DNA of 64,000 nt from Marinobacter persicus (lineage in GTDB: Bacteria; Pseudomonadota; Gammaproteobacteria; Pseudomonadales; Oleiphilaceae): contig NZ_PTIV01000014.1 of NCBI RefSeq assembly GCF_002934325.1, positions 1 to 64,000 on the forward strand, in the 5' to 3' direction. The number at the start of each line of letters is the position of its first letter. Position 1 is the stretch's first letter. Of this stretch, positions 44,736 to 54,093 are shown piece by piece. Both the position numbers and the translations under genes were made by a program. The notes below the pieces were generated by a model, which did not search any database, was not told the DNA's origin, and saw only the letters and a program-made list of their open reading frames with translations.

Positions 44736-45615
44736 GGCCGACCATCAGGAGCGCCAGCGTGGCCAGCAACACGGCCACGTTTGAGCCCAGTACCGGGTTG
44801 AGCGCTTCCGGGCGTTCCAGGGCCTTCGGGAGGCGCCAGCTGATCCAGACGGCGACTGGCAATGGTAACAGGGCCAGCAGGCTCCAGGCGGGCAGCAGGC
44901 CGGCGCTGGCGGCGATACCAATCGATCCGTAGCTGGCCAGCAGCAAGGCCGCCACGATCCGGCTCGCCACGCGGGGGCCAAGGGTGATCACCAGGTGCCG
45001 ACGGCCGATCTGCCGGTCTGCTTCGGCATCGGGAATCTGGTTGATCAGCAGCAGTTCACTGGTCAGTAGCAAGGCCACGGTGGCGCAGACCAGTGCCGTG
45101 GCGTCGAGCTGGGCACCCAGGGCAATCAGGCTGCCCAACACCATCACCGGACCGAAACCGATGCCCGGCGCCAGCAGGCACAGCAGGGGCGAACGGGTAA
45201 TCCAGCGGGTGTAGGTGAGCACCAGCACCACGCCGGCCGCACCCAGTACGAACATGGGCAGGCCGCGCAGCCACAGGAAGTACAGGCCGATGCCGATGAC
45301 CAGCGCCAGGGTGCCCAATCCTGCCAATAACACCCGACGGGCGGCGGAGGGGATTTCGGGCAGTGCGCCGCTGCCGCCGGAGAAGGGTGTGCGCCGGGTA
45401 ATCTTGTCCAGCCCGGAGATAAAATCCTCGTATTCGTTCAGCAGGTTGACCGCCGCATGGGCCAGCAACGCGCCCACGAACACCAGCAGGGTATCCAGCA
45501 ACGCGGGTGGCTGGCCTTGCTGCCAGGCCACGGCCAGGCCAAGGCCGGCGCACAGGGGCGCCAGAATCAGGAAATTGGGGCGGGTGGCGCGCACCACGGC
45601 AACCGTTTCAGACAT
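44725..45615 (-). CDS. UbiA-family prenyltransferase (MenA-like)
   Basis: The 296-residue protein has about nine helices. The first polyprenyl-diphosphate motif is [14 protein letters not shown] and the second is [17 protein letters not shown], giving the two Asp-rich sites of UbiA enzymes. The order resembles 1,4-dihydroxy-2-naphthoate prenyltransferases, but no other menaquinone gene is near, so the acceptor is uncertain. The 3' end overlaps the chemoreceptor gene tail to tail. Confidence 0.85.
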   Translation of the reverse strand: MSETVAVVRATRPNFLILAPLCAGLGLAVAWQQGQPPALLDTLLVFVGALLAHAAVNLLNEYEDFISGLDKITRRTPFSGGSGALPEIPSAARRVLLAGLGTLALVIGIGLYFLWLRGLPMFVLGAAGVVLVLTYTRWITRSPLLCLLAPGIGFGPVMVLGSLIALGAQLDATALVCATVALLLTSELLLINQIPDAEADRQIGRRHLVITLGPRVASRIVAALLLASYGSIGIAASAGLLPAWSLLALLPLPVAVWISWRLPKALERPEALNPVLGSNVAVLLATLALLMVGLSL

Positions 45616-45676
45616 ATTTTTTTACTTTCCTTTGTAATCCGGGGTCGAGTAAGCGGGAAGGCCCACCCGTTTACTC

Positions 45677-46564
45677 TCATGCGTACCCTGCAGAAAAAAC
45701 CAGCGCTAGCACCAACGGCATCACTACCAGGCTGCCCAGGTTGCTCAATAATACCAGCGATGCCACCTTGTGGGGTTCCTGCTGGTACTGTTCGGCCACC
45801 ATATAATTGAGTACCGCCGGGGGCAGGGCGGCGAACACCCAGAGGCTGGCCACCTGCAGCGGGGGCAGGTCGAGCAGGGCGATCATGGGCCAGGCCAGGA
45901 GCAGGCCGCTGGCGGGGCAGGCGATGGCGCCCAGCATGCCCAGTTTCCAGTCGCTGAAGTCCACCTCCAGCATGCGTACCCCCAGGGCGAACAGCATCAG
46001 CGGGATACACACCTCACCCAACATGTTCAGCGCTTCCATCAGCCATTCCGGCAGGGCGACGCCACTGAGGTTGACCGCCAGCCCGGCGATACTGGCGAAG
46101 ACAATGGGCAGGCGCAGGCGTCGGATAATGGAGGTATGAGGGTCAAGTATGTGCAGGCCGACGGAGAAGTGCAGCAGCATTTCCACGATGAACAGCACAA
46201 TGGCCGCCGGCAGGGCTTGTTCGCCAAAGGCCAACACCAGCAGGGGAATGCCCATGTTGCCGGTGTTGTTGAACATCATGGGCGGCAGGAAGGTTTTCAG
46301 GTTCAGTTTCAGCACCCGGGCCAGCGGGTAGAGAATCACCCCGGAGCCCAGTACGATCACCGTGCCGGCCAGGGCCAGCCAGCCGTAATCCTGGAGAGGC
46401 GCCTGCTGGTCGGCCAGTACCGCGAATACCAGCATGGGCACGAACAGTTCCATGTTCAGGACGTTCAGGCCCTGGATGTCGGGCGTGCGGTACCGACCAT
46501 ACAGGGCACCACAACCGGCGATCAGGAACACCGGTAGCATTGTTGACAGTATCTGGGCGATCAT
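45677..46564 (-). CDS. AEC-family (auxin efflux carrier-like) transporter
   Basis: The 295-residue protein has ten helices in two five-helix halves. MLPVFLIAGCGALYGRY opens it, and NTGNMGIPLLVLAFG is the conserved Asn-containing crossover motif. The frame runs on to 46822, but that extension lies antisense to the next gene; ATG 46564 gives the family N-terminus. It is divergent from the patB-like lyase gene with about 100 bp between, so it may move a sulfur amino acid or an organic acid; this is inference. Confidence 0.83.
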   Translation of the reverse strand: MIAQILSTMLPVFLIAGCGALYGRYRTPDIQGLNVLNMELFVPMLVFAVLADQQAPLQDYGWLALAGTVIVLGSGVILYPLARVLKLNLKTFLPPMMFNNTGNMGIPLLVLAFGEQALPAAIVLFIVEMLLHFSVGLHILDPHTSIIRRLRLPIVFASIAGLAVNLSGVALPEWLMEALNMLGEVCIPLMLFALGVRMLEVDFSDWKLGMLGAIACPASGLLLAWPMIALLDLPPLQVASLWVFAALPPAVLNYMVAEQYQQEPHKVASLVLLSNLGSLVVMPLVLALVFSAGYA

Positions 46565-46667
46565 AAAAAGTTCCGAGCCGGCCACTGTAAAAGCGCTTAG
46601 GTTCGCAATTAACCAACCGGCGGGCAAGTCCAAATAGGCACCCGAGCCAAAGCAACAGGAGAGCACC

Positions 46668-47855
46668 GTGACATCAGCGTTTGACCGGCCGATTTCCCGT
46701 GAACACACGCAGAGCGTCAAATTCGACGCCCGCCAGGCCGTGTTTGGCCGTGAGGACATTCTGCCTGTGTGGGTGGCGGATATGGATTTCGCGGCGCCGG
46801 AGGCGGTCACCCGGGCACTCAAGGTGCGGGCCGAGCACCCGGTGTACGGCTATACCCTGTTTCCGGAGAGCCTGTACCAGGCCATGATCGACTGGTTCGC
46901 CGAGCGCCATGACTGGCGAATAGAGCGCGACTGGGTATTGATGGCCCCCGGCGTGGTGCCGTCGCTGCATGCGGCCTGCATGGCCTACGCCGAGCCGGGC
47001 GAAGGGGTGATTATCCAGCCGCCGGTGTACCCGCCGTTTTTCAGCTCGGTACGGGACAGCGGCCGTGAAGTGATCGAGAACCCGCTGGTCCGGGACGATA
47101 AAACTGGCCAATACCGCATGGACCTGGCCCACCTTGAGCAATGCGCCGCCCGGCCGGAAGCGCGTATTTTGATGCTCTGCACCCCCCATAACCCGGTCGG
47201 TCGGGTGTGGTCGGCCGAGGAATTGTCCGAAGTGCTGGCCATTGCCCGCAAGCACGGGTTGGTGGTGATCTCCGATGAAATTCACTGCGACCTGGTGTTT
47301 CCGGACAAGCCGCGCCATACCATGCTGGCTTCCCTGGCCGGCCCGGGGGATGCCATTGTGACCGCCGTCGCGCCCAGCAAGAGTTTCAACATGCCCGGCC
47401 TGGGCCTGTCCGCGCTGGTGATCCCGGATGCCGAACGCCGCCAGGCCATGAAGCGGGTATTTGCCTCCATGCACCTGCCCCAGTGCAACCCGTTCAGCAT
47501 CGCCGGTTTCGAAGCCGGGTATCGGGAGGGTGGCCCCTGGCTGGATGAACTCATGGCCTACCTGCAGGCCAACCGGGATTTTGTCGAGGCATTTGTGAAC
47601 CGGCAACTGCCGGGTCTACGCACAGCGGCACCCGAGGGCACCTATCTGATGTGGCTGGATTGCCGGGATCTAACCCTGGACGATGCCGGGCTCAAACGTT
47701 TCTTTGTGCAGGAAGCCGGTGTGGGCATGAATCCGGGGATTTCTTTCGGACAACCCGGCAGCGGCTTTATGCGATTGAACATCGGGTGCCCACGGGACAC
47801 CCTGAAACAGGTATTGGGCCAGATCGAAGATGCCCTGGCCCGCCGTCAGCGTTGA
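46668..47855 (+). CDS. PatB/MalY-type C-S lyase (PLP)
   Basis: The 395-residue fold-type I PLP enzyme cleaves C-S bonds of cystathionine or cysteine conjugates. LPVWVADMDFAAPEAVTRAL is the PatB/MalY N-terminal signature; CTPHNPVGRVW has the PLP-contacting Asn, ISDEIHCDLVF the Asp and His, and APSKSFNMPGL the Schiff-base Lys (about residue 236). GTG start at 46668 with AGGAGAG just upstream. Its end overlaps the convergent EamA gene by 10 bp. Confidence 0.92.
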   Translation: MTSAFDRPISREHTQSVKFDARQAVFGREDILPVWVADMDFAAPEAVTRALKVRAEHPVYGYTLFPESLYQAMIDWFAERHDWRIERDWVLMAPGVVPSLHAACMAYAEPGEGVIIQPPVYPPFFSSVRDSGREVIENPLVRDDKTGQYRMDLAHLEQCAARPEARILMLCTPHNPVGRVWSAEELSEVLAIARKHGLVVISDEIHCDLVFPDKPRHTMLASLAGPGDAIVTAVAPSKSFNMPGLGLSALVIPDAERRQAMKRVFASMHLPQCNPFSIAGFEAGYREGGPWLDELMAYLQANRDFVEAFVNRQLPGLRTAAPEGTYLMWLDCRDLTLDDAGLKRFFVQEAGVGMNPGISFGQPGSGFMRLNIGCPRDTLKQVLGQIEDALARRQR

Positions 47856-48769
47856 GCGGGAAGCGGTGATCGCCCGGGCCGGGTCGCCAGGATCAGGCCG
47901 GCCAGGATCAGCAGCCCGCCGACCACGTGGGGCATGCCCAGGGTTTCACCCAGAAAGACGCCCGCCAGGACGGCCGCGAACACCGGCGTCAGGTACATGA
48001 AAATGGCGGCACGTCCCGGACCGATGGTGTGCACGCCGTGGTTCCAGAACCCGTACGCCAGGATGCCCGGGAAAATCGCGAAGTACGCCAGGGGCAGCGC
48101 TGTTTGCCGGGACACCTCAAAGCCGCCGCTGAAGAAAAACACATCCAGCAGGTAGAACGGCAGGATGATCAGCGTGCCCAGCAGGATCTGCATGGTCAGG
48201 AAGGTGAGGGCCGGCAGCGGCACCGCCTGGCGCCGGAGCAGCACTGAAAACAGCCCCCAACTGAACACAGCGGCCACCATGATCAGATCCCCCGGCTGCG
48301 CCTGCAGGCCGGTAAGCACGGCCAGATCGCCCCGCGCCACCACCGTGGCAATGCCCAGCAGCGCCAGAACGATACCCAGGATCTGCAATGGGCGGGTTTT
48401 ATCCCCGAGGAGCAGCCAGGCCAGCAGGGCCACGAAAATGGGAATAGTGGCATTGATCAGCGCAATGTTGGTGGCGGTGGTGGTCACCGCCGCGTAGTAC
48501 AGTAGCGAGTTGAATGCCGCCACGCTGAACGTGGCCAGGGCCAGCAGTGAGCCCAGGCGCTGGCGGATCACCTTACGATGGCGCCAGACGCCGGGTAGCC
48601 CCACGGGAAGCAGGATGGCCAGGGCAATGACCCAGCGCCAGAAGGACATGGACAGTGGCGGAATACTTTCCACCGTTCCCCGTGCCACCACGGCATTACC
48701 AGCCCAGAACAGGGGCGTGAGCACCAGCCCAACATACGCCAGGACAAAGGAACGTGGCGGCGCTGACAT
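47846..48769 (-). CDS. EamA/DMT-family transporter
   Basis: The 307-residue protein has ten helices in two EamA repeats. TPLFWAGNAVVARGTVESIPP is the typical first helix and loop. The start is ATG 48769, one base after the upstream gene's stop (TAGCATG) with GGGGAG before it; the longer frame to 48817 overlaps that gene. It should be co-translated with the aspartoacylase-like gene. Substrate unknown. Confidence 0.87.
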   Translation of the reverse strand: MSAPPRSFVLAYVGLVLTPLFWAGNAVVARGTVESIPPLSMSFWRWVIALAILLPVGLPGVWRHRKVIRQRLGSLLALATFSVAAFNSLLYYAAVTTTATNIALINATIPIFVALLAWLLLGDKTRPLQILGIVLALLGIATVVARGDLAVLTGLQAQPGDLIMVAAVFSWGLFSVLLRRQAVPLPALTFLTMQILLGTLIILPFYLLDVFFFSGGFEVSRQTALPLAYFAIFPGILAYGFWNHGVHTIGPGRAAIFMYLTPVFAAVLAGVFLGETLGMPHVVGGLLILAGLILATRPGRSPLPAQR

Positions 48770-48770
48770 G

Positions 48771-50045
48771 CTACTCCCCGGGCACCTGGGCTTCGGTGCC
48801 AATGTGGTAAGCGGCAAAGCCGGCCATCACCACCTGATCCACCGCCATACCAATCACCCGGCCGTCGGCGGTGGCCTTTATCGGGTGCTGTTTGTTGGTG
48901 ATCGGGTCGGCCACGTACCCCATGATCTGCCCCCGGGATACCTTGTCACCGAGTTCGATGTCGCTGAACAGGATGCCGCCGTGGTCCGCCCGAACCCAGG
49001 TTGAGTCGTAGTAGACCGGCTCCGGATCGCCCCACACGAACATGCGGGAAATCATGCCGTGTTTTTCCATCAGGCTGTTGAGGCTGTTCACGCCGGCCTT
49101 GATCTGATGCTCCTGGATGCGCAGGGACTCACCCGCCTCCATGGTGACCGTCCGAATGCCCGCTTCCGTGGCCGCCGTGCGCAGCATGCCGTCGGAGCCA
49201 CTGCTGTGGACCACCGCCATGCCATCAAACCCGCGAGTGAATTTGGCCACTTCCGGATGATTCATGTCGGCCCGCAGTTGGGGCAGGTTGGTCCGCTTCA
49301 GGGACCCGGTGTGGATGTCCACCAGCATGTCGCAATGGCGAATCACGTTCTGGAACAGGGAATGGGCCATGCGGTCGGCCAGGGTTCCTTCCGGGTGGCC
49401 GGGGAAGTAACGGTTCAGGTCCCGACGGTCCGGCAGATAGCGGTTGCCCCGCTGGAAGCCAGTCAGGTTGACGATGGGCACGCCAATCACCCGCCCGGTC
49501 AGCTTGTCCGGGTCCAGGTCATACATGGTGCGGCGGATAATCTCGATACCATTGAGTTCATCGCCATGAATCGCGCCAGTCAGGCACAGGGTGGGGCCGG
49601 CATGGGCGCCATTGACCACCAGAACCGGCGTCATCTGCGACAGGCCGGCGATCTGGATGCCGGGAGACCAGGCCAGTCGGGTAGATGTGCCAGGCAGTAC
49701 CTTTTTCCCGAGCAGAGTGAATGTCTTGGCGGGCGCCGAGGGGGTTTCGACACTGGTTGAGGCCTCGGTCTCCGGCAGCGTTTCCGGTTCGGGTTTGGTT
49801 TCCGGGAGTGGCTGCACCTCTTTCAGGTCCATGTTCGGGGCCACATCGTCCGCCCGTGGTTCGGAGTCCACGACATCCTGCACGTTCTCGTCTTCGGGCA
49901 AGGGCTCTGACGGTGCCGTTGGTCCGTCATCACGGACTTCGGGCTGCTCTGTCGTCGTTTCGGCCAGAGCGACAGGAGTTGCGAGCACAAAGTGGAACAG
50001 TGCGATAGTCGACAAGGTGTGAAGCACACGATTCTGGAAAAGCAT
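48771..50045 (-). CDS. Secreted succinylglutamate desuccinylase/aspartoacylase-like protein
   Basis: The 424-residue protein starts with a signal peptide (LSTIALFHFVLATPVALAE). A Glu/Pro/Thr-rich linker of about 90 residues follows. The rest is an M14-type zinc amidohydrolase of the AstE/AspA family: GAIHGDELNGIEIIRR (His and Glu ligands), MLVDIHTGSLKRTNLPQL (third ligand His) and VTMEAGESLRIQEHQIKAG with the catalytic Glu. ATG 50045 follows AGAGGGG; the frame to 50177 extends into untranslated DNA. Export of such a domain suggests a periplasmic amide substrate. Coupled to the EamA transporter. Confidence 0.82.
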   Translation of the reverse strand: MLFQNRVLHTLSTIALFHFVLATPVALAETTTEQPEVRDDGPTAPSEPLPEDENVQDVVDSEPRADDVAPNMDLKEVQPLPETKPEPETLPETEASTSVETPSAPAKTFTLLGKKVLPGTSTRLAWSPGIQIAGLSQMTPVLVVNGAHAGPTLCLTGAIHGDELNGIEIIRRTMYDLDPDKLTGRVIGVPIVNLTGFQRGNRYLPDRRDLNRYFPGHPEGTLADRMAHSLFQNVIRHCDMLVDIHTGSLKRTNLPQLRADMNHPEVAKFTRGFDGMAVVHSSGSDGMLRTAATEAGIRTVTMEAGESLRIQEHQIKAGVNSLNSLMEKHGMISRMFVWGDPEPVYYDSTWVRADHGGILFSDIELGDKVSRGQIMGYVADPITNKQHPIKATADGRVIGMAVDQVVMAGFAAYHIGTEAQVPGE

Positions 50046-50152
50046 AACCCCTCTGATGGTGGCTCTTACAATGGGCTGAAGGTTAACCCTCAACCAGGCG
50101 TGAACTCCATGGCTGCCCTGTAAATTTGGATTACCAAACGTTAGTAAGCGCG

Positions 50153-51790
50153 TCAGTGCTGATGATGAAGATGCCACAGCTCCCCTTTGCGATGGACCCG
50201 GTGCTCGGCCTCCAGCTTTAACAGGTGCGCCAGCGCCGAGCGGGTGGCCAGGGCCAGCATCGACGGCGGCAAATGATCATAAGCCTTCGCCGTCAGGTCC
50301 TTGAGCGAGGCCGGTGCGATTTCCTCAAGGGCTCGCACCATCTTGTGCTCCCGGGACAGGCGATGCGTGATCAGGTGATCAATCACCACTGCGGGGCGGG
50401 CCATGAGAAAACCATGAGCGGGCGCGATGTGGCGCATGGATTCCGCCAGCAGGTCGTGTAGCGATTCAATATAGGCTTTCATGTCGCCATCCGGCGGGTT
50501 AATGATCACTGTGGTGCCCTGCATGATGTGATCACCGGAGAACAGCAGGCCCTGGTCCACCAACAGGTAACACAGGTGATTGGCGGCGTGGCCGGGTGTG
50601 TGCAGGACTTTCAGGTCACCCGCTTCGGTGCCGATCAATGAGCCCGGCACCGGTTCCTCATCCGGCTCGAAGGTGCGGTCATGTTCTATGCCTTCGGGCG
50701 CTGGCCAGCCCAGCACCGGGCAGTCGACATGGTCTTTCAGTGCCCGCACCGCCGGGGAATGGTCGATGTGAGTGTGGGTGACCAGGATCTGCTCAATGTT
50801 ACCGCCGGTCAGTTCCAGGATTTTCTGGATATGAGCGTCATCCGCCGGGCCGGGGTCGATCACGGTAAAGCGCTCATGGCCCAGTATATAGGTGTTGGTG
50901 CCCGGGCCGGTCATGACCCCGGGGTTGGGGGCGGTCAGGCGGGTGACACCGGCGGCGATATTGACCGGCTCACCCGGCACAATGTCCGCGTGTGTGGTGC
51001 CTTCACCCTCGGGATCCAGTTTGGCCGCTTCGTCATAAGCCGGGGCATTGGGTTCGAGGATAATTGGTTCGCCTTTTTTGACCGCCGGCCAGGCCTGGGT
51101 AGGGTAAGGTTCCGGCGGATTGGCCAGGGCGTAGCGCATGAGTTCGCTGGTGGTGTCGAACTCGCTGAGCACCCGCAGGGTCCGCAGGGTTGGGATGCCG
51201 ATCTTCCGTTGCCCGGCCCGGTGGTCCGCCAGGGCCTGTTCCGGGGTGATCCAGACATGATCAATGGTTTCCTGGCCATCGTGGCTGGCGGTTTGGTGTT
51301 CGGGAGCAACGCCCACAAAAAAACGGGTGTCGAAGCGTCTGGGTGGCCCGGGTGGCGTGATCCAGTGGCCCAGGTACGCCAACTGGTCCAGGGAAACCGT
51401 CAAGTCGTGCTGGCGGCACAGCTCCGCCAGGGACATCTCGTTGTCGAACAGCGCCTGGCGTTGCCGGCGAGCCGGGTGGTCGGCGTGGATTGGATCGCCC
51501 GTTGCGGTGTCGGCCAGGAGAACCCCCGCTTCCTCGAAGCATTCCCGCACAGCCGCCAGCATGTAATCGGCACCGCCTTCATCCAGGCTCATGATCTGGC
51601 TGACATCCGCATCCTGGAGCCCGGCCAGATGCTCGCGACCGTGGGCTTCGTCTTGATCAACAGCACCGCCGGGGAACACGAAATAGCCGGGTAGGAAGGT
51701 CGCGCTCCAGGTACGCTGAAGCAACAACACTTCCATGCCATGGGAGGTGTCGCGACATAGGGCCAGCGTGGCGGCGGGTCGAATTTCCAT
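50153..51790 (-). CDS. NUDIX hydrolase fused to a metallo-beta-lactamase-fold hydrolase
   Basis: The 545-residue protein has an N-terminal NUDIX domain (about 1-250) with FPGGAVDQDEAHG and a Nudix box AAVRECFEEAGVLL. The C-terminal metallo-beta-lactamase domain (about 265-545) has VTHTHIDHSPAV (HxHxDH), HTPGHAANHLCYLL, FSGDHIMQG and a winged C-terminus like LACTB2. In LACTB2 proteins this fold cleaves RNA or CoA thioesters. The fused enzyme's reaction is unknown. Confidence 0.87.
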   Translation of the reverse strand: MEIRPAATLALCRDTSHGMEVLLLQRTWSATFLPGYFVFPGGAVDQDEAHGREHLAGLQDADVSQIMSLDEGGADYMLAAVRECFEEAGVLLADTATGDPIHADHPARRQRQALFDNEMSLAELCRQHDLTVSLDQLAYLGHWITPPGPPRRFDTRFFVGVAPEHQTASHDGQETIDHVWITPEQALADHRAGQRKIGIPTLRTLRVLSEFDTTSELMRYALANPPEPYPTQAWPAVKKGEPIILEPNAPAYDEAAKLDPEGEGTTHADIVPGEPVNIAAGVTRLTAPNPGVMTGPGTNTYILGHERFTVIDPGPADDAHIQKILELTGGNIEQILVTHTHIDHSPAVRALKDHVDCPVLGWPAPEGIEHDRTFEPDEEPVPGSLIGTEAGDLKVLHTPGHAANHLCYLLVDQGLLFSGDHIMQGTTVIINPPDGDMKAYIESLHDLLAESMRHIAPAHGFLMARPAVVIDHLITHRLSREHKMVRALEEIAPASLKDLTAKAYDHLPPSMLALATRSALAHLLKLEAEHRVHRKGELWHLHHQH

Positions 51791-51814
51791 AAAAGCCTCA
51801 GCGGTATTTTGTGA

Positions 51815-53137
51815 TCAAGCCTCCTGGCGCAATCGGGACATCCCCTGTCGATAGAGCAGATAGGCGCTGGCGCCTGCCAGCAGGTTGCCTATCAGGGCGC
51901 CGGTCATCAAACCGGTCAGCCCACCCAAACGGCTGCCCACCCACAATAATGGCAGATAACAGGCAAACAGGCGCAGGGTGGAAATCAGCAGCGCGCGCAT
52001 GGGCATACCCAGGGCGTTGTTGACAGATACCATCAGGATACAGACGCCCAAGCCACTGTAGCTTAGCGGGACGCGGATCAGGTAGTCGAACAGGACTTCC
52101 TGGACCTGGGCATCGCGGCTGAACAGTTCGGCCACAAATCCCGAGGCGGCCAGCCAGATCAGGCCAATGGCCAACTGCCAGACCACGATAAAGCGCACGG
52201 CCAGACGAACCAGTTTGCGGATGGTCTCAAGCTCGCCGGCACCCCGCAGACGGCCAACCATGGGGGGCATGGACATGGTCAGTGCCAGGACCACGACAAT
52301 GGAGAAAAACTCCAGGCGGGTGCCCAGGCCCCAGGCGCCCACGGCGGCGGAGCCGAAGCCGGCCACCAGGGCGGTGGCCAGCATGGCGGATACCGGTGGC
52401 ATCAACTGGCTGACCATGGCCGGGGCCATGATGCCGCCCAGTTGGCGAATCGCGGCCAGCAGCTTCAATTGCAGCAGGTCAAGACGCAGCCACTGACGAC
52501 GGACCAGCGTGGGGTAGGTGATCAGGGCGCCGAGGCCAAAGGCCGTGATGGTGGCCCAGGCGGCACCGGGCAGGCCCCAGCCGAAGACGAAGATGTAGAG
52601 CGGGTCCAGGGCGATATTAAGCAGGCTGGTGAAGATCATGATGTAGCCGGGCAGGCGGGTGTCGCCATTGGCGCGGCAGACGGCGTAGCTGAAATACAGC
52701 ATGGCGCCGGTCCAGGCGGATACCAGCCAGGGCGCCCAATAACCACGGATCACCGGACGCAGGGCGAGTTCGGCACCGAGCAGGTCCAGGATGACGTTTT
52801 GCAGCAGCCAGACCGACAGGCACAGGGTCAAGGCCAGGCAGGCGCCGATGGTGATCACCAGGCCCCCGAGCCGTTGGGCGCGCAGGTCTTCGCCCTGGCC
52901 GAGGGTGCGGGAGATTATGGCTGTGGTGGCAATGCCGAGGCCCACGTACATGCCGCTGACCAGTTGTTGCATGGGCACGGTAAAGCCCAGCGCGGCCAGC
53001 GGATCGCCACCCAGCTGGCCCACGAAGGCGCTGTCGGTGAGCTGGAAGGTCATCAGTGATAGTACGCCGAACAGCATGGGCCAGGTCATGCTGTAGAGCT
53101 GACGGGCCAGGGATGTGTTGGTCTGGGGTTGTTGCAC
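51815..53137 (-). CDS. MATE-family efflux transporter
   Basis: The 440-residue protein has twelve helices in two bundles. FGVLSLMTFQLTDSAFVGQLGGDPLAALG in helices 1-2 and TAIISRTLGQGEDLRAQRL are MATE landmarks, repeated in the second half. It exports cationic or aromatic compounds by Na+ or H+ antiport; substrate unknown. It lies 24 bp after the NUDIX-MBL start region on the same strand, so it may be the first gene of that transcript. The hairpin element at 53205-53313 is upstream. Confidence 0.9.
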   Translation of the reverse strand: MQQPQTNTSLARQLYSMTWPMLFGVLSLMTFQLTDSAFVGQLGGDPLAALGFTVPMQQLVSGMYVGLGIATTAIISRTLGQGEDLRAQRLGGLVITIGACLALTLCLSVWLLQNVILDLLGAELALRPVIRGYWAPWLVSAWTGAMLYFSYAVCRANGDTRLPGYIMIFTSLLNIALDPLYIFVFGWGLPGAAWATITAFGLGALITYPTLVRRQWLRLDLLQLKLLAAIRQLGGIMAPAMVSQLMPPVSAMLATALVAGFGSAAVGAWGLGTRLEFFSIVVVLALTMSMPPMVGRLRGAGELETIRKLVRLAVRFIVVWQLAIGLIWLAASGFVAELFSRDAQVQEVLFDYLIRVPLSYSGLGVCILMVSVNNALGMPMRALLISTLRLFACYLPLLWVGSRLGGLTGLMTGALIGNLLAGASAYLLYRQGMSRLRQEA

Positions 53138-53443
53138 GTTTATGGGGTGCTCTGGTCAGAATTCAGGTGGGGGATTCTAACAGGTGTCTGATTTTGTGCT
53201 GAGCGTCGTATGGGAATGCCTTTCCAAAAACCGCTCCTTCGGCACATCCTTGTGGCGCTTATGCTCCGCCATCCCTGGCTCCGCAAATTTTTGGAAAGGC
53301 ATCCCCACACGACTTGATCAAATTTGGGTGCAGGCCTCTCTGTGGATTTGGCCCACAAATTTTGGGACAGCCTACCCTACCGGACTACTTTGGTTTTTTC
53401 GGTCTTCCGCAATCGGATTTCCGAAGTTGGACGCTAGAATTCT
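53138..53443. other. Intergenic region holding hairpin element copy 2
   Basis: This 306-bp gap between tpx and the MATE gene carries the hairpin at 53205-53313. The remaining 130 bp to the tpx stop is AT-richer, with no convincing ORF; short frames there are not supported. I see no promoter of note. Confidence 0.5.
53205..53313. repeat. Long hairpin element, copy 2 (26-bp arms, two mismatches)
   Basis: Positions 53205-53230 pair with 53288-53313 with two mismatches, around a 57-base spacer. The spacer shares CCGCT, ACATCCTTGT, CGCTT and CTCCGCCATCC-TGGCT with copy 1 at 38802-38912. The inner stem aligns with copy 1, with substitutions on one arm balanced on the other. Both mismatches are A-C on the plus strand and would be G-U in a minus-strand transcript, which hints at minus-strand RNA. 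No U tract. Confidence 0.85.
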
Positions 53444-53944
53444 TTAGAGTGCCTTCAGCGCCGCGTCATAATCCGGCTCTTCCTTGATTTCGTTAACCAG
53501 CTCGCTGTGCAGGACCTTGTTGTTTTCATCCAGGACAACCACGGCCCGGGCGCAGAGGCCGGCGAGGGGGCCGGTCTGGATGGCGACGCCGTAGTCCTGC
53601 TGGAAGCTGTAGTTGCGGAAGGTGGAGAGGGTTTCCACATTTTTCAGGCCTTCGGCACCGCAGAAACGGGAGGCGGCGAAGGGCAGGTCGGCGGAGATAA
53701 CCAGCACCACGGTGTTGTCCAGGCTGCCGGCTTTTTCGTTGAATTTTCGGGTGGAGGCGGCGCAGACGCCGGTGTCGATGCTGGGGATGATGTTGAGGAT
53801 TTTGCGTTTGCCGGCCCAGTGGTCGAGCTTCACGTCTTCCAGGCCACTGTTGGTCAGGGTGAATGGCGGGGTGTTTTCACCCGGTTGGGGAAGCTTGCCG
53901 CTGATTTCGATGGGGTTGCCGTCGAGGGTCACGTTGGCTGGCAT
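53444..53944 (-). CDS. tpx: Thiol peroxidase
   Basis: The 166-residue atypical two-cysteine peroxiredoxin reduces lipid and organic peroxides with thioredoxin. The peroxidatic Cys is in [15 protein letters not shown] (about residue 60) and the resolving Cys in [10 protein letters not shown] (about 94). [12 protein letters not shown] matches the Tpx signature. AAGGAGTGTCCC precedes the ATG at 53944. Monocistronic. Confidence 0.96.
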   Translation of the reverse strand: MPANVTLDGNPIEISGKLPQPGENTPPFTLTNSGLEDVKLDHWAGKRKILNIIPSIDTGVCAASTRKFNEKAGSLDNTVVLVISADLPFAASRFCGAEGLKNVETLSTFRNYSFQQDYGVAIQTGPLAGLCARAVVVLDENNKVLHSELVNEIKEEPDYDAALKAL

Positions 53945-54093
53945 GGGACACTCCTTCTGTTCATTGTAAGGTTCTGATATTTACTCTGTTTAGCTTACTT
54001 TGGATGACTTTGCACTGGATTGGCCAGCATAGTTTCAATTCCCGGCTAAGCTCAACAGGATAATCCAGCAGTCCGATGGAGGTAATTTTCGGT

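Noticed and set aside
53140..53447. Short frames on both strands next to the tpx gene
   Set aside because: They cross the hairpin repeat and have no ribosome site or protein-like composition.
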